Shown: positions 53,994 to 63,533, numbered from the stretch's first letter. The stretch is DNA of 64,000 bases from Acinetobacter soli (GCF_000760595.1 NZ_BBNM01000002.1:186001-250000); one strand, 5' to 3'. A program made the numbers and translations. Notes: a model not told the origin generated them from the letters alone.

Positions 53994-56735
53994 ATGGCTA
54001 TCAAAAAATCTGAACTCTATTCTTCACTTTGGGAAAGTTGTGACAACCTGCGTGGAGGCATGGACTCAAGCCAATATAAAGACTACATTTTAGTTTTGCT
54101 GTTTATAAAATATGTCAGTGATAAAAAAGAACAATTAGATTTTATCGATATTCCTGAATCTGCCACTTTTAGTGCCATGATTGAGTTCAAAGGTAATCCT
54201 GAGATTGGTGACTTGATTAATAAACAAGTTGTAGCACCTCTTGCTGAAGCCTGCGCGCTTAACGTTAAGGCTATGCCAGACTTCAATGACTCAACCAAAT
54301 TAGGTGATGGTCAGGAAAAAGTAGATCGTTTAACTGACTTAATTGCAATTTTCCAGCGTCCAGAACTCGACTTTTCTAATAACCTTGCGAGTGGTGACGA
54401 CTTACTTGGTGATGCCTTTGAATATCTTATGGGACACTTTGCTTCAGAAAGCGGTAAGAGTAAAGGTCAGTTCTATACTCCAACTGAAGTAAGCCGCATC
54501 GTAGCATCAATTGTAGGCATTGATGAATTTAAAGCACGTGGCGATACTACTGTTTACGATCCTACATGCGGTTCTGGCTCATTATTACTTCGTGTAGGTG
54601 CAAAAGCCAATCGGGATGTTTCTCTTTACGGTCAGGAAAAAGATGCTTCTACAAGTGTATTAGCACAAATGAATATGTTCCTACATGGATCACCAACAGC
54701 AGAGATTCGTCAAGGGAATACTTTAGCCAGCCCTAAATTTATTGAAAATGGTGAATTACAACGTTTTGATTTCATCGTAGCAAATCCCCCATTTTCAGAT
54801 AAAAAATGGTCTATGGGTCTCGATATTTCGACTGCGGATGCTGATACTTATGGTCGTTTTGAAGATTTTGGTATTCCACCCGCCAAACAAGGTGACTATG
54901 CTTACCTACTTCACATTGTCAAATCTTTAAAATCGACAGGTAAAGCGGCATGTATTCTGCCTCACGGTGTTTTATTCCGTGGTAATGCTGAAGCCGATAT
55001 TCGACAAAAATTGGTGGATTATGGCTTTATTAAGGCCATTATTGGTTTACCTGCTAACTTGTTCTACGGTACTGGTATCCCTGCTTGTATTATCGTGATT
55101 GACCGTGAACATGCCGCAGCACGAAAAGGCATTTTAATGATTGATGCCAGCCAAGGCTTTATTAAAGATGGTGCAAAAAACCGTTTACGTGAGCGTGATC
55201 TACATAAAATCATTGATGCCTTTAAAAAGCCTGAAGAACATGATGAGCGTTATGTTCGTATTGTCGGTTTAGATGAAATCATTAAAAATGGTTATAACCT
55301 TAACTTGCCACGTTATATCGACAATAGCGAAGCTGAAGATATCCAAGATATTGAAGCGCATTTACAAGGTGGAATTCCAAACGCAGATATTGAAGATTTA
55401 GCAGACTATTGGAAGGTTTGTCCTCAGCTTAAAACCAAACTCTTTAGCTCACTACGCGATGGTTATGTTGCCCTTAACTGTGCGACACATGAAGTAAAAA
55501 GCTTTATTAACCAAGATGCTGAGTTCGTTGCATTTAAAGAAAAAATGCAAGCGCATTTCCAAGTATGGGCAGATCAAGCTGAAGTCAAACTGAAAGCACT
55601 CAAAGCCAATGAATTTGAGCCTAAAGAATTAATTACTGAGCTGTCAGAATCTTTACTTGCCCACTATAAGGGTCAAGATCTTGTCGATCATTACAGTATC
55701 TATCAAATCTTAATGGATTACTGGGAAGGCATTATGCAAGATGATGCTTATATCATTGCTGCCGATGATTGGGAGGTCAATGCTGAACGTATTATCGAAA
55801 CAGTTAAAGCCAAAAAACAAGGTGGTAAAGACCAAGTTAAAGATAAGGGTTGGAAAGCTGATCTTGTTACAAAAGAAAGCGTAATTAATCGTTATTTCAA
55901 AGACCGTCATGATGAACTGGTAAGTGAACAAACCAAGTTAGATGAACTGACTCAAGAACTAACCGAGCATGAAGAAAATCATTCAGGTGATGAAGATATC
56001 CTTGAGCAAGGGATTAAAGAAAAAGATGTCAAAGAACTTTGGCAGGCAGAAATTTTAGATGTTGCACCAAAAGCATATGCAGCCGATTACCGTCAATATG
56101 AAAAAGCACAACAACAAGAAGAAATGGCGAAAACTGAGTTAACACAGCTTGAACTTGCTCATCCGATTGTGCGACAGATGGTTAAAGATAAAATTAATAC
56201 GACGAATAAGATAAAAGCATTTGCTGAACATCAAGCTCAAGAGTTGGTCGATATTATTTTTAACTACGATGAAACGCTAAAGTCTTTAAAAGCAGCTCAG
56301 CGAACCATAAAGACCAAATATGAGATCTTTGATTCAGGTATTTCAGCAACGTTAAGCAAAAATGAAGGTGCTGACTTATTTGATAATTTTGATAATTTGT
56401 CTGTTCTTTACCGTTGGTTAGACTTAAGCAATAAGATCAAAACTGCTAAAAATAAGGTTAAAGAGCTGTTTACAAAGCTTGATGACGATACCTATAAATA
56501 TTTCTTCACTTTAACCGAGTCTGAAATTAAAGAATTAGTCACTGATGATAAATGGCTTGCCGATTTAGCCAAGCAAATTAATGCTGATGTTGAACGTGTG
56601 GCACAACGTTTAACTGTACGTGTACGTGAGTTGGCAGAGCGTTATGAGTTTACTTTAGGGCAACTCACACAAAGTGTTGAAGAGTTAGAAAAGCAAGTTG
56701 AAGCTCATTTGGTTGCAATGGGGTTTGAGCTATGA
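53994..56735 (+). CDS. hsdM: Type I restriction-modification DNA adenine methyltransferase HsdM
   Basis: Modification subunit that N6-methylates adenine and forms the core complex with HsdS. The 913 residues have the HsdM N-terminal domain (LYSSLWESCDNLRGGMDSSQ), SAM motif I DPTCGSGSLLLRVG from Asp189 and catalytic motif IV NPPF at 264-267. They then add about 350 C-terminal residues of charged helical or coiled-coil character (EEMAKTELTQLELAHPIVRQ), making it much longer than the classical 500-residue enzyme. Its stop overlaps hsdS by four bases. All motifs are intact, so it should be active. Confidence 0.95.
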   Translation: MAIKKSELYSSLWESCDNLRGGMDSSQYKDYILVLLFIKYVSDKKEQLDFIDIPESATFSAMIEFKGNPEIGDLINKQVVAPLAEACALNVKAMPDFNDSTKLGDGQEKVDRLTDLIAIFQRPELDFSNNLASGDDLLGDAFEYLMGHFASESGKSKGQFYTPTEVSRIVASIVGIDEFKARGDTTVYDPTCGSGSLLLRVGAKANRDVSLYGQEKDASTSVLAQMNMFLHGSPTAEIRQGNTLASPKFIENGELQRFDFIVANPPFSDKKWSMGLDISTADADTYGRFEDFGIPPAKQGDYAYLLHIVKSLKSTGKAACILPHGVLFRGNAEADIRQKLVDYGFIKAIIGLPANLFYGTGIPACIIVIDREHAAARKGILMIDASQGFIKDGAKNRLRERDLHKIIDAFKKPEEHDERYVRIVGLDEIIKNGYNLNLPRYIDNSEAEDIQDIEAHLQGGIPNADIEDLADYWKVCPQLKTKLFSSLRDGYVALNCATHEVKSFINQDAEFVAFKEKMQAHFQVWADQAEVKLKALKANEFEPKELITELSESLLAHYKGQDLVDHYSIYQILMDYWEGIMQDDAYIIAADDWEVNAERIIETVKAKKQGGKDQVKDKGWKADLVTKESVINRYFKDRHDELVSEQTKLDELTQELTEHEENHSGDEDILEQGIKEKDVKELWQAEILDVAPKAYAADYRQYEKAQQQEEMAKTELTQLELAHPIVRQMVKDKINTTNKIKAFAEHQAQELVDIIFNYDETLKSLKAAQRTIKTKYEIFDSGISATLSKNEGADLFDNFDNLSVLYRWLDLSNKIKTAKNKVKELFTKLDDDTYKYFFTLTESEIKELVTDDKWLADLAKQINADVERVAQRLTVRVRELAERYEFTLGQLTQSVEELEKQVEAHLVAMGFEL

Positions 56736-58036
56736 ATATAACAACAAGACCAGCTAACTATAGAACACTATCTCTATTTGAAATTGCAGATAAAAATAAA
56801 GCTCAATTTAATGATGGAGATTGGATAGAAGCACAATATATTGTAGATCAGGGTATAAGACTCGTTCAAACTGGTAATATCGGCAATGGTTTTTTCATAT
56901 CAAGAGAAAAACATAAAAAGTTTATTTCTGAAGAAACATTTAATCAGCTTAAATGCAAAGAGCTGAAATATGGTGATATTTTAATTTGTAGATTAGCAGA
57001 ACCTGCTGGTAGGGCTTGTATTTATACGGAAAATGAAAAATCAATTGCTTCCGTTGATATCACTATTTTTAGACCTAATCCTGAAAAGTACAATTTAAGA
57101 TACTTAGTTTATCTAATGTCTTCGAATGCATGGTTTTTGAAAATATTAGAAAATGTTGGTGGTACTACTCATAAACGTATATCTAGAAGTAATCTTGGTA
57201 AGCAGATTTTAAAAGTAGTCCCACTAGCCGAGCAACAAAAAATCGCTCAATCCTTAACTGATGCAGACAATTATATTTCTGCATTAGAAAAACTCATCGA
57301 AAAGAAAAAGATGATCAAAGAAGGTTTAATGGTCAATCTTTTAACAGGTAAACAGCGTTTAAAAGAATTTGCTTTTAATGAGGATGGTACAGCAAAAGGC
57401 TATAAAGAATCTGAGTTAGGAAAAATTCCTGCCGATTGGGAAATTGGAAATTTAGGCAACTTAACCACACTCAAAGCCCGTATTGGTTGGCAAGGCCTAA
57501 CCGTTGCAGAATATTTAGATCAAGGTGACTATTATTTAGTAACAGGTACTGATTTCAACGAAGGTTTTATTGATTTTGATCATTGCCCTTATGTAGATAA
57601 ATCAAGATATTCACAAGATCCTAATATTCAGCTTAAGAATAATGATGTTCTTGTCACAAAAGACGGAACCATTGGAAAAGTCGCTTATATTGAAAATCTC
57701 GACTTACCTGCTACTTTAAATAGTGGAGTATTTGTAGTTAGACCAATCGGTTCAGGTATCAATAGTAAATTTCTTTATTATATTTTGATGTCCAAATATT
57801 TTGATGATTTTTTAAAAAAAATTACTGCTGGATCAACGATCACTCATCTTTACCAAAAAGATTTTGTTCATTTTGATTTTGTATTACCCACTTTAGACGA
57901 GCAGAACTCAATTGTAAGCTGTTTATCTAACATGGATCACGATCTTATGATCTTAGAGGGAAAGCTAAATAAAGCTAACAACATTAAACAAGGCATGATG
58001 CAAAAACTACTCACTGGCGAAATTCGTTTGGCCTAG
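56732..58036 (+). CDS. hsdS: Type I restriction-modification specificity subunit HsdS
   Basis: Recognises the bipartite target and recruits HsdM and HsdR. The 434 residues contain two target-recognition domains, about 10-160 and 225-385. Each is followed by a conserved helical spacer: EQQKIAQSLTDADNYISALE to LLTGKQRLKEF, and DEQNSIVSCLSNMDHDLMIL to LLTGEIRLA at the C-terminus. The two half-repeats are in the normal order, with no truncation or recombination scar visible. The target sequence cannot be predicted by eye. Confidence 0.94.
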   Translation: MNITTRPANYRTLSLFEIADKNKAQFNDGDWIEAQYIVDQGIRLVQTGNIGNGFFISREKHKKFISEETFNQLKCKELKYGDILICRLAEPAGRACIYTENEKSIASVDITIFRPNPEKYNLRYLVYLMSSNAWFLKILENVGGTTHKRISRSNLGKQILKVVPLAEQQKIAQSLTDADNYISALEKLIEKKKMIKEGLMVNLLTGKQRLKEFAFNEDGTAKGYKESELGKIPADWEIGNLGNLTTLKARIGWQGLTVAEYLDQGDYYLVTGTDFNEGFIDFDHCPYVDKSRYSQDPNIQLKNNDVLVTKDGTIGKVAYIENLDLPATLNSGVFVVRPIGSGINSKFLYYILMSKYFDDFLKKITAGSTITHLYQKDFVHFDFVLPTLDEQNSIVSCLSNMDHDLMILEGKLNKANNIKQGMMQKLLTGEIRLA

Positions 58037-58073
58037 AGCATTTATAAAATTTTAGGGGGGGAGTAATCACAAT

Positions 58074-61000
58074 ATGACTTTAGAAACAATCAATATGGAC
58101 TATACCGTAAACAATGAATCACATACCCAACAACAAGTCATTGCTGTATTAAAAACCTTGGGATTTAGCTATTTAGGTAATTGGCAGTACCGTGAAAACA
58201 ATAGCAATATTGAGCCTGAATATTTAACTGAATTTTTGAAATCGCAAGGTCATTCAGATCATGAGATCAGCAAGGTCTATGACGAGTTAAATAAAGTCTT
58301 CTCGAATAGATACGATGGCTTATATGAGGTCAATAAAACCTTCTATAGTAAATTGCGCATGGGCGTTGGTGTCAAAATTAGTGCCGAAGAAAATGAAAAA
58401 ACTATTTTTCTCGTCGATTGGAAAAACCGAACAAATAACCGCTTTTATGTGGCTGAAGAAGTCACCCTGAAAGGTGTCGAAGCAAACCGTCGCCCTGACC
58501 TAGTTTTATACGTCAATGGTATTGCCATTGGAGTTATTGAACTCAAACGTGGTAGCGTGTCATTAGGTGAAGGCATTGCCCAATTGGTATCCAATCAACA
58601 AACTGAGTTTAATCCTTGGTTCTTTGACACTACACAACTTTTAATTGCAGGTAACACTTCACAAGGCTTGCAATATGGTACGACCCTCACCCCATCTAAA
58701 TTTTATTTAAACTGGAAAGAAGACACTGACGTCGAAGAAGATAATATTCTGTTTAAATATTTGCGCCGTTTGTGTAACAAAGAACGCTTATTAGAGATTA
58801 TCTACGACTGCATTATTTTCGATGCAGGTGTAAAAAAACTGCCTCGCTCACATCAATATTTTGGTCTAAAAGCTTCACAACAATACATAAATAAAAAACA
58901 AGGCGGAATTATTTGGCATACCCAAGGCGCAGGTAAAAGTATCCTGATGGTGATGCTTGCTAAATGGATTTTGCAAAATAAACCGCATGCGCGTGTATTA
59001 GTTGTGACTGACCGTGATGAGCTTGATCAACAAATTGAAATGGTCTTTACACAATCAGGTAGAAAAGTTACACGAGCAAGCAGTAGTGCAAATTTAATGT
59101 GTGCCTTACAAAATCCTGAGGAACGCTTACTATGTACGTTGATTCATAAATTTGGACAACGTGATGTTGAAGATATTGATACCTTCATAGCTGATCTTGC
59201 CAAACAAAAATCTAAAGTTTTTGGTGAGGTGATTGTCTTTATTGATGAGTGTCACCGTACCCAAAGTGGTGATTTACACCGCTATATGAAAGCCATTATT
59301 CCACAAGCCGTGATGATTGGTTTTACAGGAACGCCTCTACTTAAAAAAGATGCTAAAAACAGTTTAGAAGTATTTGGTGGCTATATTCATACCTACTTAT
59401 TTAAAGAAGCTGTAGAAGATGGCGTTATTCTAGACTTGGCATATGAGGCACGTGATGTCGATCAATACATCTCAGATCAAGATGCCATTGACGATTGGTT
59501 TAGAGAAACAGTACGTAATCGCAACTTAAATGAATGGCAAGAAGTCGAACTCAAAAAAGAATGGGGTACACGCCAAAAAATCAATAGCTCTGAGCAACGC
59601 ATGCGTAAAATCATGCTTGATATTAATAAAGATTTTGTGCAAAAAATTCCACGCCTTAAACAACGTGGTACAGCAATTTTGGTGGCAACGAGCATTTACG
59701 AAGCTAGTAAATACTACAATTTAATTCAAGACAGCAACTCGCCTATTCTTAGAAATCGCTGTGCACTAATTACCTCATATGAACCAAGTCCTACCAAAGT
59801 CAGCAAATCGATTGTAGATAGTCATACCGAAACCGAAGAACAGTATATTTATGCAACCTATGAAAATATTTTACAAAATGTAAAAGCCGAGCCTCACAAA
59901 ACTAAAGCAGAAACCTATACTGATAGCGCAAAGAAAAAATTTGTCGATCATCCAACAGAAATGAAATTACTGATTGTGGTCGATAAACTATTAACAGGTT
60001 TTGATGCGCCATCTTGTTCAGTCTTGTACTTAGATAAATCGATGCAAGATCATGGACTTTTCCAAGCCATTTGTCGTACTAACCGTTTAGACAGTGCCGA
60101 CAAAGAATATGGTTTAATCATTGATTACAAAAACTTATTCCAAAAAATGGCAAAAGCAATTGCTGTCTATAACTCTGAATTAGATACCTCAGCAACTGAA
60201 GACGCGCAAATTGAGATTAAAAATCGTAAAATTGTGGCAAGAGAGCACCTAGATAATGCGATGGAGCAACTCAATTTGCTTATGCAAATAGTGCAACCCA
60301 ATCGATGTGAAGAAGATCGCTTAAAGTTTTTTTGTGGTAACTCAGAAAATCCAGAAGACCTTAAAACCACCTATCAAAGACGTATTACGCTATATAAGTC
60401 TGTTGCTACTTTCTTCCGCGCCTTTGCCAATGCCAAAGATGAATTTGTAGAGCTTGGTTATTCAGCAGAAGAAATCAAAGAGATAAAAGCTAAAGAGACC
60501 TTTTATTTAGATTTAAGAGAAAAGGTTCGTTTACGTGCTGGTGAGTATCTTGACCTCAAACCCTTTGAAGCTGATATGCGTTATCTGATTGATAATTATA
60601 TTGATGCTAAAAACTCGGTAAAAGTCAGTTCGTTTGAAGATAAAACCTTGATTCAATTGATTGTGGAAACAGGTCTTGCAGAAACCATTACTAATAAATT
60701 AAACAACATGAAGGATCGAAACTCAGTCGCAGAAACCATTGAAAATAACATCCGTAGTACCTTAATTAAAGATCATCTCGCTGACCCTGCTTTCCATGCC
60801 AAAATGTCAGGACTCTTAGTAGAGATCATCAAAATCCGTAAGGACAGTGCAGATCGTTATGCTGAGTATTTAAAAGAAATTGAGAAACTCGTAAAACAAG
60901 TGCATTCTGGTACTGTCACTCAAACAAGTTCTAAAATTGATAGCCGTGGTAAAAAAGCCCTCTTCAATCTATTGAAACATGAAGAGCAAGCATTAGAGCT

Positions 61001-61154
61001 CCATGACTTTGTCCTCAATAATAAAGAAGCTGGTTGGCAAACGCATCATATCAAGACCTCAAAATTACGTAATATGATCAAAAAGCAAAAAATAGAAGAG
61101 AGTTTATTAGATAAACTTATGGAAATTCTTTTAGCTCATGAAGAATACAAATGA
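58074..61154 (+). CDS. hsdR: Type I restriction endonuclease/translocase subunit HsdR
   Basis: ATP-dependent DNA translocase and nuclease of the RM complex. The 1026 residues have a PD-(D/E)xK nuclease domain with Asp142, Glu156 and Lys158 (RPDLVLYVNGIAIGVIELKR). A superfamily 2 motor follows: Walker A GAGKS at 285-289, DECH at 391-394, motif III IGFTGTPLLK and late motifs VDKLLTGFDAPSCSVLYLDK and QAICRTNRL. A helical C-terminal domain contacts HsdM. A G-rich ribosome site with GGGGAG precedes the ATG. Intact by all motifs. Confidence 0.95.
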   Translation: MTLETINMDYTVNNESHTQQQVIAVLKTLGFSYLGNWQYRENNSNIEPEYLTEFLKSQGHSDHEISKVYDELNKVFSNRYDGLYEVNKTFYSKLRMGVGVKISAEENEKTIFLVDWKNRTNNRFYVAEEVTLKGVEANRRPDLVLYVNGIAIGVIELKRGSVSLGEGIAQLVSNQQTEFNPWFFDTTQLLIAGNTSQGLQYGTTLTPSKFYLNWKEDTDVEEDNILFKYLRRLCNKERLLEIIYDCIIFDAGVKKLPRSHQYFGLKASQQYINKKQGGIIWHTQGAGKSILMVMLAKWILQNKPHARVLVVTDRDELDQQIEMVFTQSGRKVTRASSSANLMCALQNPEERLLCTLIHKFGQRDVEDIDTFIADLAKQKSKVFGEVIVFIDECHRTQSGDLHRYMKAIIPQAVMIGFTGTPLLKKDAKNSLEVFGGYIHTYLFKEAVEDGVILDLAYEARDVDQYISDQDAIDDWFRETVRNRNLNEWQEVELKKEWGTRQKINSSEQRMRKIMLDINKDFVQKIPRLKQRGTAILVATSIYEASKYYNLIQDSNSPILRNRCALITSYEPSPTKVSKSIVDSHTETEEQYIYATYENILQNVKAEPHKTKAETYTDSAKKKFVDHPTEMKLLIVVDKLLTGFDAPSCSVLYLDKSMQDHGLFQAICRTNRLDSADKEYGLIIDYKNLFQKMAKAIAVYNSELDTSATEDAQIEIKNRKIVAREHLDNAMEQLNLLMQIVQPNRCEEDRLKFFCGNSENPEDLKTTYQRRITLYKSVATFFRAFANAKDEFVELGYSAEEIKEIKAKETFYLDLREKVRLRAGEYLDLKPFEADMRYLIDNYIDAKNSVKVSSFEDKTLIQLIVETGLAETITNKLNNMKDRNSVAETIENNIRSTLIKDHLADPAFHAKMSGLLVEIIKIRKDSADRYAEYLKEIEKLVKQVHSGTVTQTSSKIDSRGKKALFNLLKHEEQALELHDFVLNNKEAGWQTHHIKTSKLRNMIKKQKIEESLLDKLMEILLAHEEYK

Positions 61155-61849
61155 TTCTAAAATTAGGTGACATCTTAGTAGATTTAACCCAAAAAGATGT
61201 TCAGAACATACATCTGAGTGTCTATCCCCCTAATGGTACTGTGAAAATGACAGCACCACTTTACATAAGCGAAGAATCATTACAGCTTTATGCAATTTCA
61301 AAATTATCATGGATAAAAAAAGAGCAAAAAAAATTTAAAGATCAAGCAAGAGAATCAAATCGCATTTTTATTCAAAGAGAAAGTATTTATTTCTGGGGTA
61401 AGCGTTATCTACTTGAAACCAACTTTACCAAATCTCGACCAAAAATCGAATTTGATGAGTTTAATATTCGGCTGTATATACCAGAACATTACACATTAGA
61501 ACAACGCATACATTATTTTAACCACTGGTATAGAAAAAAATTAAGAGAATTTGCTGAACCATTGATCTATTTTTGGGCAAATAAGTTACAGGTAACCCCT
61601 AATAAGCTATTGATTAGTAAAATGAAGACAAAATGGGGAAGCTGTAATCCTATTGATAAAAATATCAGATTGAATACAGAATTAGCTAAAAAACCTAAAT
61701 CAAGCGTGGAATATATTATTGTGCATGAATTAATTCACTTAATTGAATCTAGTCATAATGATCGATTTGTGACGCTCTTAGATCAGTATTTACCAGATTG
61801 GCAATTGAGAAAAGAGCAATTAAATGAGCTACCCATTCATTTCAACTAA
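61151..61849 (+). CDS. YgjP-like zinc metallopeptidase at the end of the hsd operon
   Basis: A 232-residue protein of the YgjP/DUF45 family. The zinc site is HELIH at 192-196 with third ligand His202 in IESSHNDRF; the preceding KTKWGSCNPIDKNIRLNTEL block is the family signature. It overlaps hsdR by four bases, so it is part of the restriction operon. Related metallopeptidase genes are common companions of type I systems, perhaps for control of HsdR by proteolysis; that role is inferred. Confidence 0.9.
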   Translation: MILKLGDILVDLTQKDVQNIHLSVYPPNGTVKMTAPLYISEESLQLYAISKLSWIKKEQKKFKDQARESNRIFIQRESIYFWGKRYLLETNFTKSRPKIEFDEFNIRLYIPEHYTLEQRIHYFNHWYRKKLREFAEPLIYFWANKLQVTPNKLLISKMKTKWGSCNPIDKNIRLNTELAKKPKSSVEYIIVHELIHLIESSHNDRFVTLLDQYLPDWQLRKEQLNELPIHFN

Positions 61850-61857
61850 CGATATAT

Positions 61858-62772
61858 TTATAACTTAACCTGCATTTCTTCCCAATCTTTATAGCTTATT
61901 TGTGATTCACCCAATAGTTTCCAAGTAGAGGGTCCAGAAGTTGGACGACCAAATAACATTGCAGCAGGCGTTGAAGAACTAGTAAAAGCGACATCATGAG
62001 TAAATTCTATTTTTTCGTCAATGACACGAATCATTCCTTTATCTATTAAAGATTGTCGCTGATTAATGATAAAATTATGTTGCGATGAGGTCTGCTGTTC
62101 CTTACCAATAGAACCTTGTCTCACATAAAAAATACCGTCTTTTATATACGCTTTCGCATCTACTTTTTTATCACGGCTTAAAACAAAAAATTCTGCTTCT
62201 ATTGCTTCATCTATAGTAGAAGCAAATTGAGTATTTGATTGGCTTGGGATTTTTACAACTGGTGTAAGTATGTTCACACCTAATGCAGGTAAAACGAAAC
62301 TTAAATTATCTAGAAACGTGTCCATATCTGAAATATCAGCATCTGACAACCTTCCTGCATAACTTTTTAATGCTTGTTTATTTTCAATACCATAAAGTGT
62401 TTTATCTTTAATAAATTGATAAACTTGATACTCTAAATATGCACAATGCGTTTTAGTTAATGTTGTATCCTTAGATTGCACTAAAATGACTGTATCCCAA
62501 AAATCTTTATTATATTCATGGTGTTGCATTCTCTGAATACCATTCACAGTCTCGCCAACATAAACGCTATATTTACCCTCAAGCTCTTGTGCCTTGCTGA
62601 TCAAAAAATAAATTCCAGAACCATGTGCATCATCTTTTTCAATAAGTTGTTTTAAACTGGCTCTTGGCGCTGCATAAACATAACCTGTCCAATTCATCAG
62701 CTCGGCTCTAACAATCCCATTATGCTGACCATCTACATAAAACAAACGAATTTGGCGCCCACGTTTTTGCAT
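61858..62772 (-). CDS. GIY-YIG nuclease-family protein with C-terminal DUF4357-like part
   Basis: A 304-residue protein with GIY-YIG motifs GSGIYFLISK (GIY at 53-55) and VYVGET (71-73), the catalytic Arg81 context GIQRMQHHEYN and a later Glu in CAYLEYQVYQFI. The second half (DAKAYIKDGIFYVRQGS and the end SGPSTWKLLGESQISYKDWE) resembles DUF4357, which often follows GIY-YIG in mobile-element genes. It is convergent with the hsd operon, nine bases from its end, and could be an added defence nuclease or a DNA-repair enzyme. Confidence 0.82.
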   Translation of the reverse strand: MQKRGRQIRLFYVDGQHNGIVRAELMNWTGYVYAAPRASLKQLIEKDDAHGSGIYFLISKAQELEGKYSVYVGETVNGIQRMQHHEYNKDFWDTVILVQSKDTTLTKTHCAYLEYQVYQFIKDKTLYGIENKQALKSYAGRLSDADISDMDTFLDNLSFVLPALGVNILTPVVKIPSQSNTQFASTIDEAIEAEFFVLSRDKKVDAKAYIKDGIFYVRQGSIGKEQQTSSQHNFIINQRQSLIDKGMIRVIDEKIEFTHDVAFTSSSTPAAMLFGRPTSGPSTWKLLGESQISYKDWEEMQVKL

Positions 62773-63041
62773 TTTTTCCCTTTAAAGTCATAGAATTTAT
62801 AGAATATTAAACGTAATAAATTTCTTTTAACCTCATATTTATCAGTCAATAATTTGATTTATTTAATATAACTCAATCTATCTTTCTGGATAATTTTATA
62901 CCGCTCTACAGTCTTTTATATATTAGATTAAAATGGCAAAGCAATTATGGTTAATTTATCAGTTTCTGTATGGAGTTTCCTAAATTTCGACAGCTATCCA
63001 ACTTTATTTCCATTAGTTTCTATATCTAAAATCGCAACAAA
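62773..63041. other. AT-rich spacer before the C4-like RNA
   Basis: About 270 bases, highly AT-rich, with no ORF that has a ribosome site and no repeat visible. It carries the promoter side of the GIY-YIG gene on the minus strand. Confidence 0.5.
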
Positions 63042-63070
63042 TTGACTCCCCTTTCCCCACAGATTATCAT
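63042..63070 (+). promoter_or_regulatory. Promoter of the C4-like RNA
   Basis: TTGACT (63042-63047), a 17-base spacer and TATCAT (63065-63070) give a near-consensus sigma-70 promoter. Transcription should start around 63077, just before the first conserved bases CCTACATTGCC. Confidence 0.7.
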
Positions 63071-63076
63071 TCCCCT

Positions 63077-63230
63077 ACTGGCCTACATTGCCAGTCGGTT
63101 TTGACAGACCGTTTCCTAAGAGCACTAAAAGATCAATTCTTTTGGTGTGCACCCCCGTGCTCCCCTCTGCGGTAGAACGGGAGGGGGACACCTTCGGGTG
63201 TGCTGATTCTTAGGTTCAGTCTGTCAACCC
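63077..63230 (+). ncRNA. Structured RNA resembling phage C4 antisense RNA
   Basis: The transcript would fold into a multibranched RNA. An outer stem TTGACAGAC (63101-63109)/GTCTGTCAA (63219-63227) encloses an inner stem CCTAAGA (63115-63121)/TCTTAGG (63208-63214), an A/U-rich hairpin (GCACTAAAAGA..TCTTTTGGTGTGC), a C/G-rich hairpin and a UUCG tetraloop hairpin ACACC/GGTGT (63188-63201). The exposed stretch GGTAGAACGGGAGGGGG (63171-63187) can pair over 17 positions (two G-U) with 63228-63244 just downstream. This is the C4 logic of P1-like phages: an RNA that silences the message it precedes. I know C4 by its general layout; no database check was possible. Confidence 0.75.
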
Positions 63231-63295
63231 CCTTTCGTTCTACCACCATAATCAATTGACAGTGATTCGGTAGAACTTCTTAATTACCTAAGGAG
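63228..63295 (+). promoter_or_regulatory. Target site and alternative hairpin controlling the 30-codon ORF
   Basis: The target CCCCCTTTCGTTCTACC (63228-63244) pairs with the C4-like RNA. Its 3' half, GTTCTACC (63237-63244), can instead pair with GGTAGAAC (63269-63276), reinforced by AATCA/TGATT, giving a local hairpin just upstream of the AAGGAG ribosome site (63290-63295). The two pairings are mutually exclusive, so the leader can switch between states. Confidence 0.6.
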
Positions 63296-63303
63296 TCATA
63301 GTC

Positions 63304-63396
63304 ATGACTATTGTTAATCATTTGTCTAACTATTTATCACATCTTTCTATTTTGCCTTTGTACTTATCCAAACGCAGATCACCCATACCTTCATGA
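63304..63396 (+). CDS. 30-codon ORF downstream of the C4-like RNA
   Basis: ATG at 63304 is 8 bases after a strong AAGGAG site. The predicted peptide begins MTIVNHLSNYLSHLSILPLY and is 30 residues, hydrophobic in the middle and basic at the end. In phages, C4 controls a downstream gene such as an Icd-like division inhibitor or antirepressor. No such longer gene follows here, so this is either a leader peptide or the surviving stub of the controlled gene. Short length makes coding uncertain. Confidence 0.5.
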   Translation: MTIVNHLSNYLSHLSILPLYLSKRRSPIPS

Positions 63397-63533
63397 TCTT
63401 TTCTTAAATTAAGATCACGGCATGTTTACGTTTAATTTTTAATATTTGGAATGCTTTTCCATAGGTTCGCTTGCCCAAAAAAATTCTAGCGCCAAAAAAA
63501 TCATTCCATCATAAAAAATAAGGATAACAATAG

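Noticed and set aside
63151..63210. C/G-rich stretches near the right end as a CRISPR repeat or an origin
   Set aside because: The repeats are few, unequal in spacing and explained by RNA pairing; there are no spacers and no cas genes or DnaA boxes.
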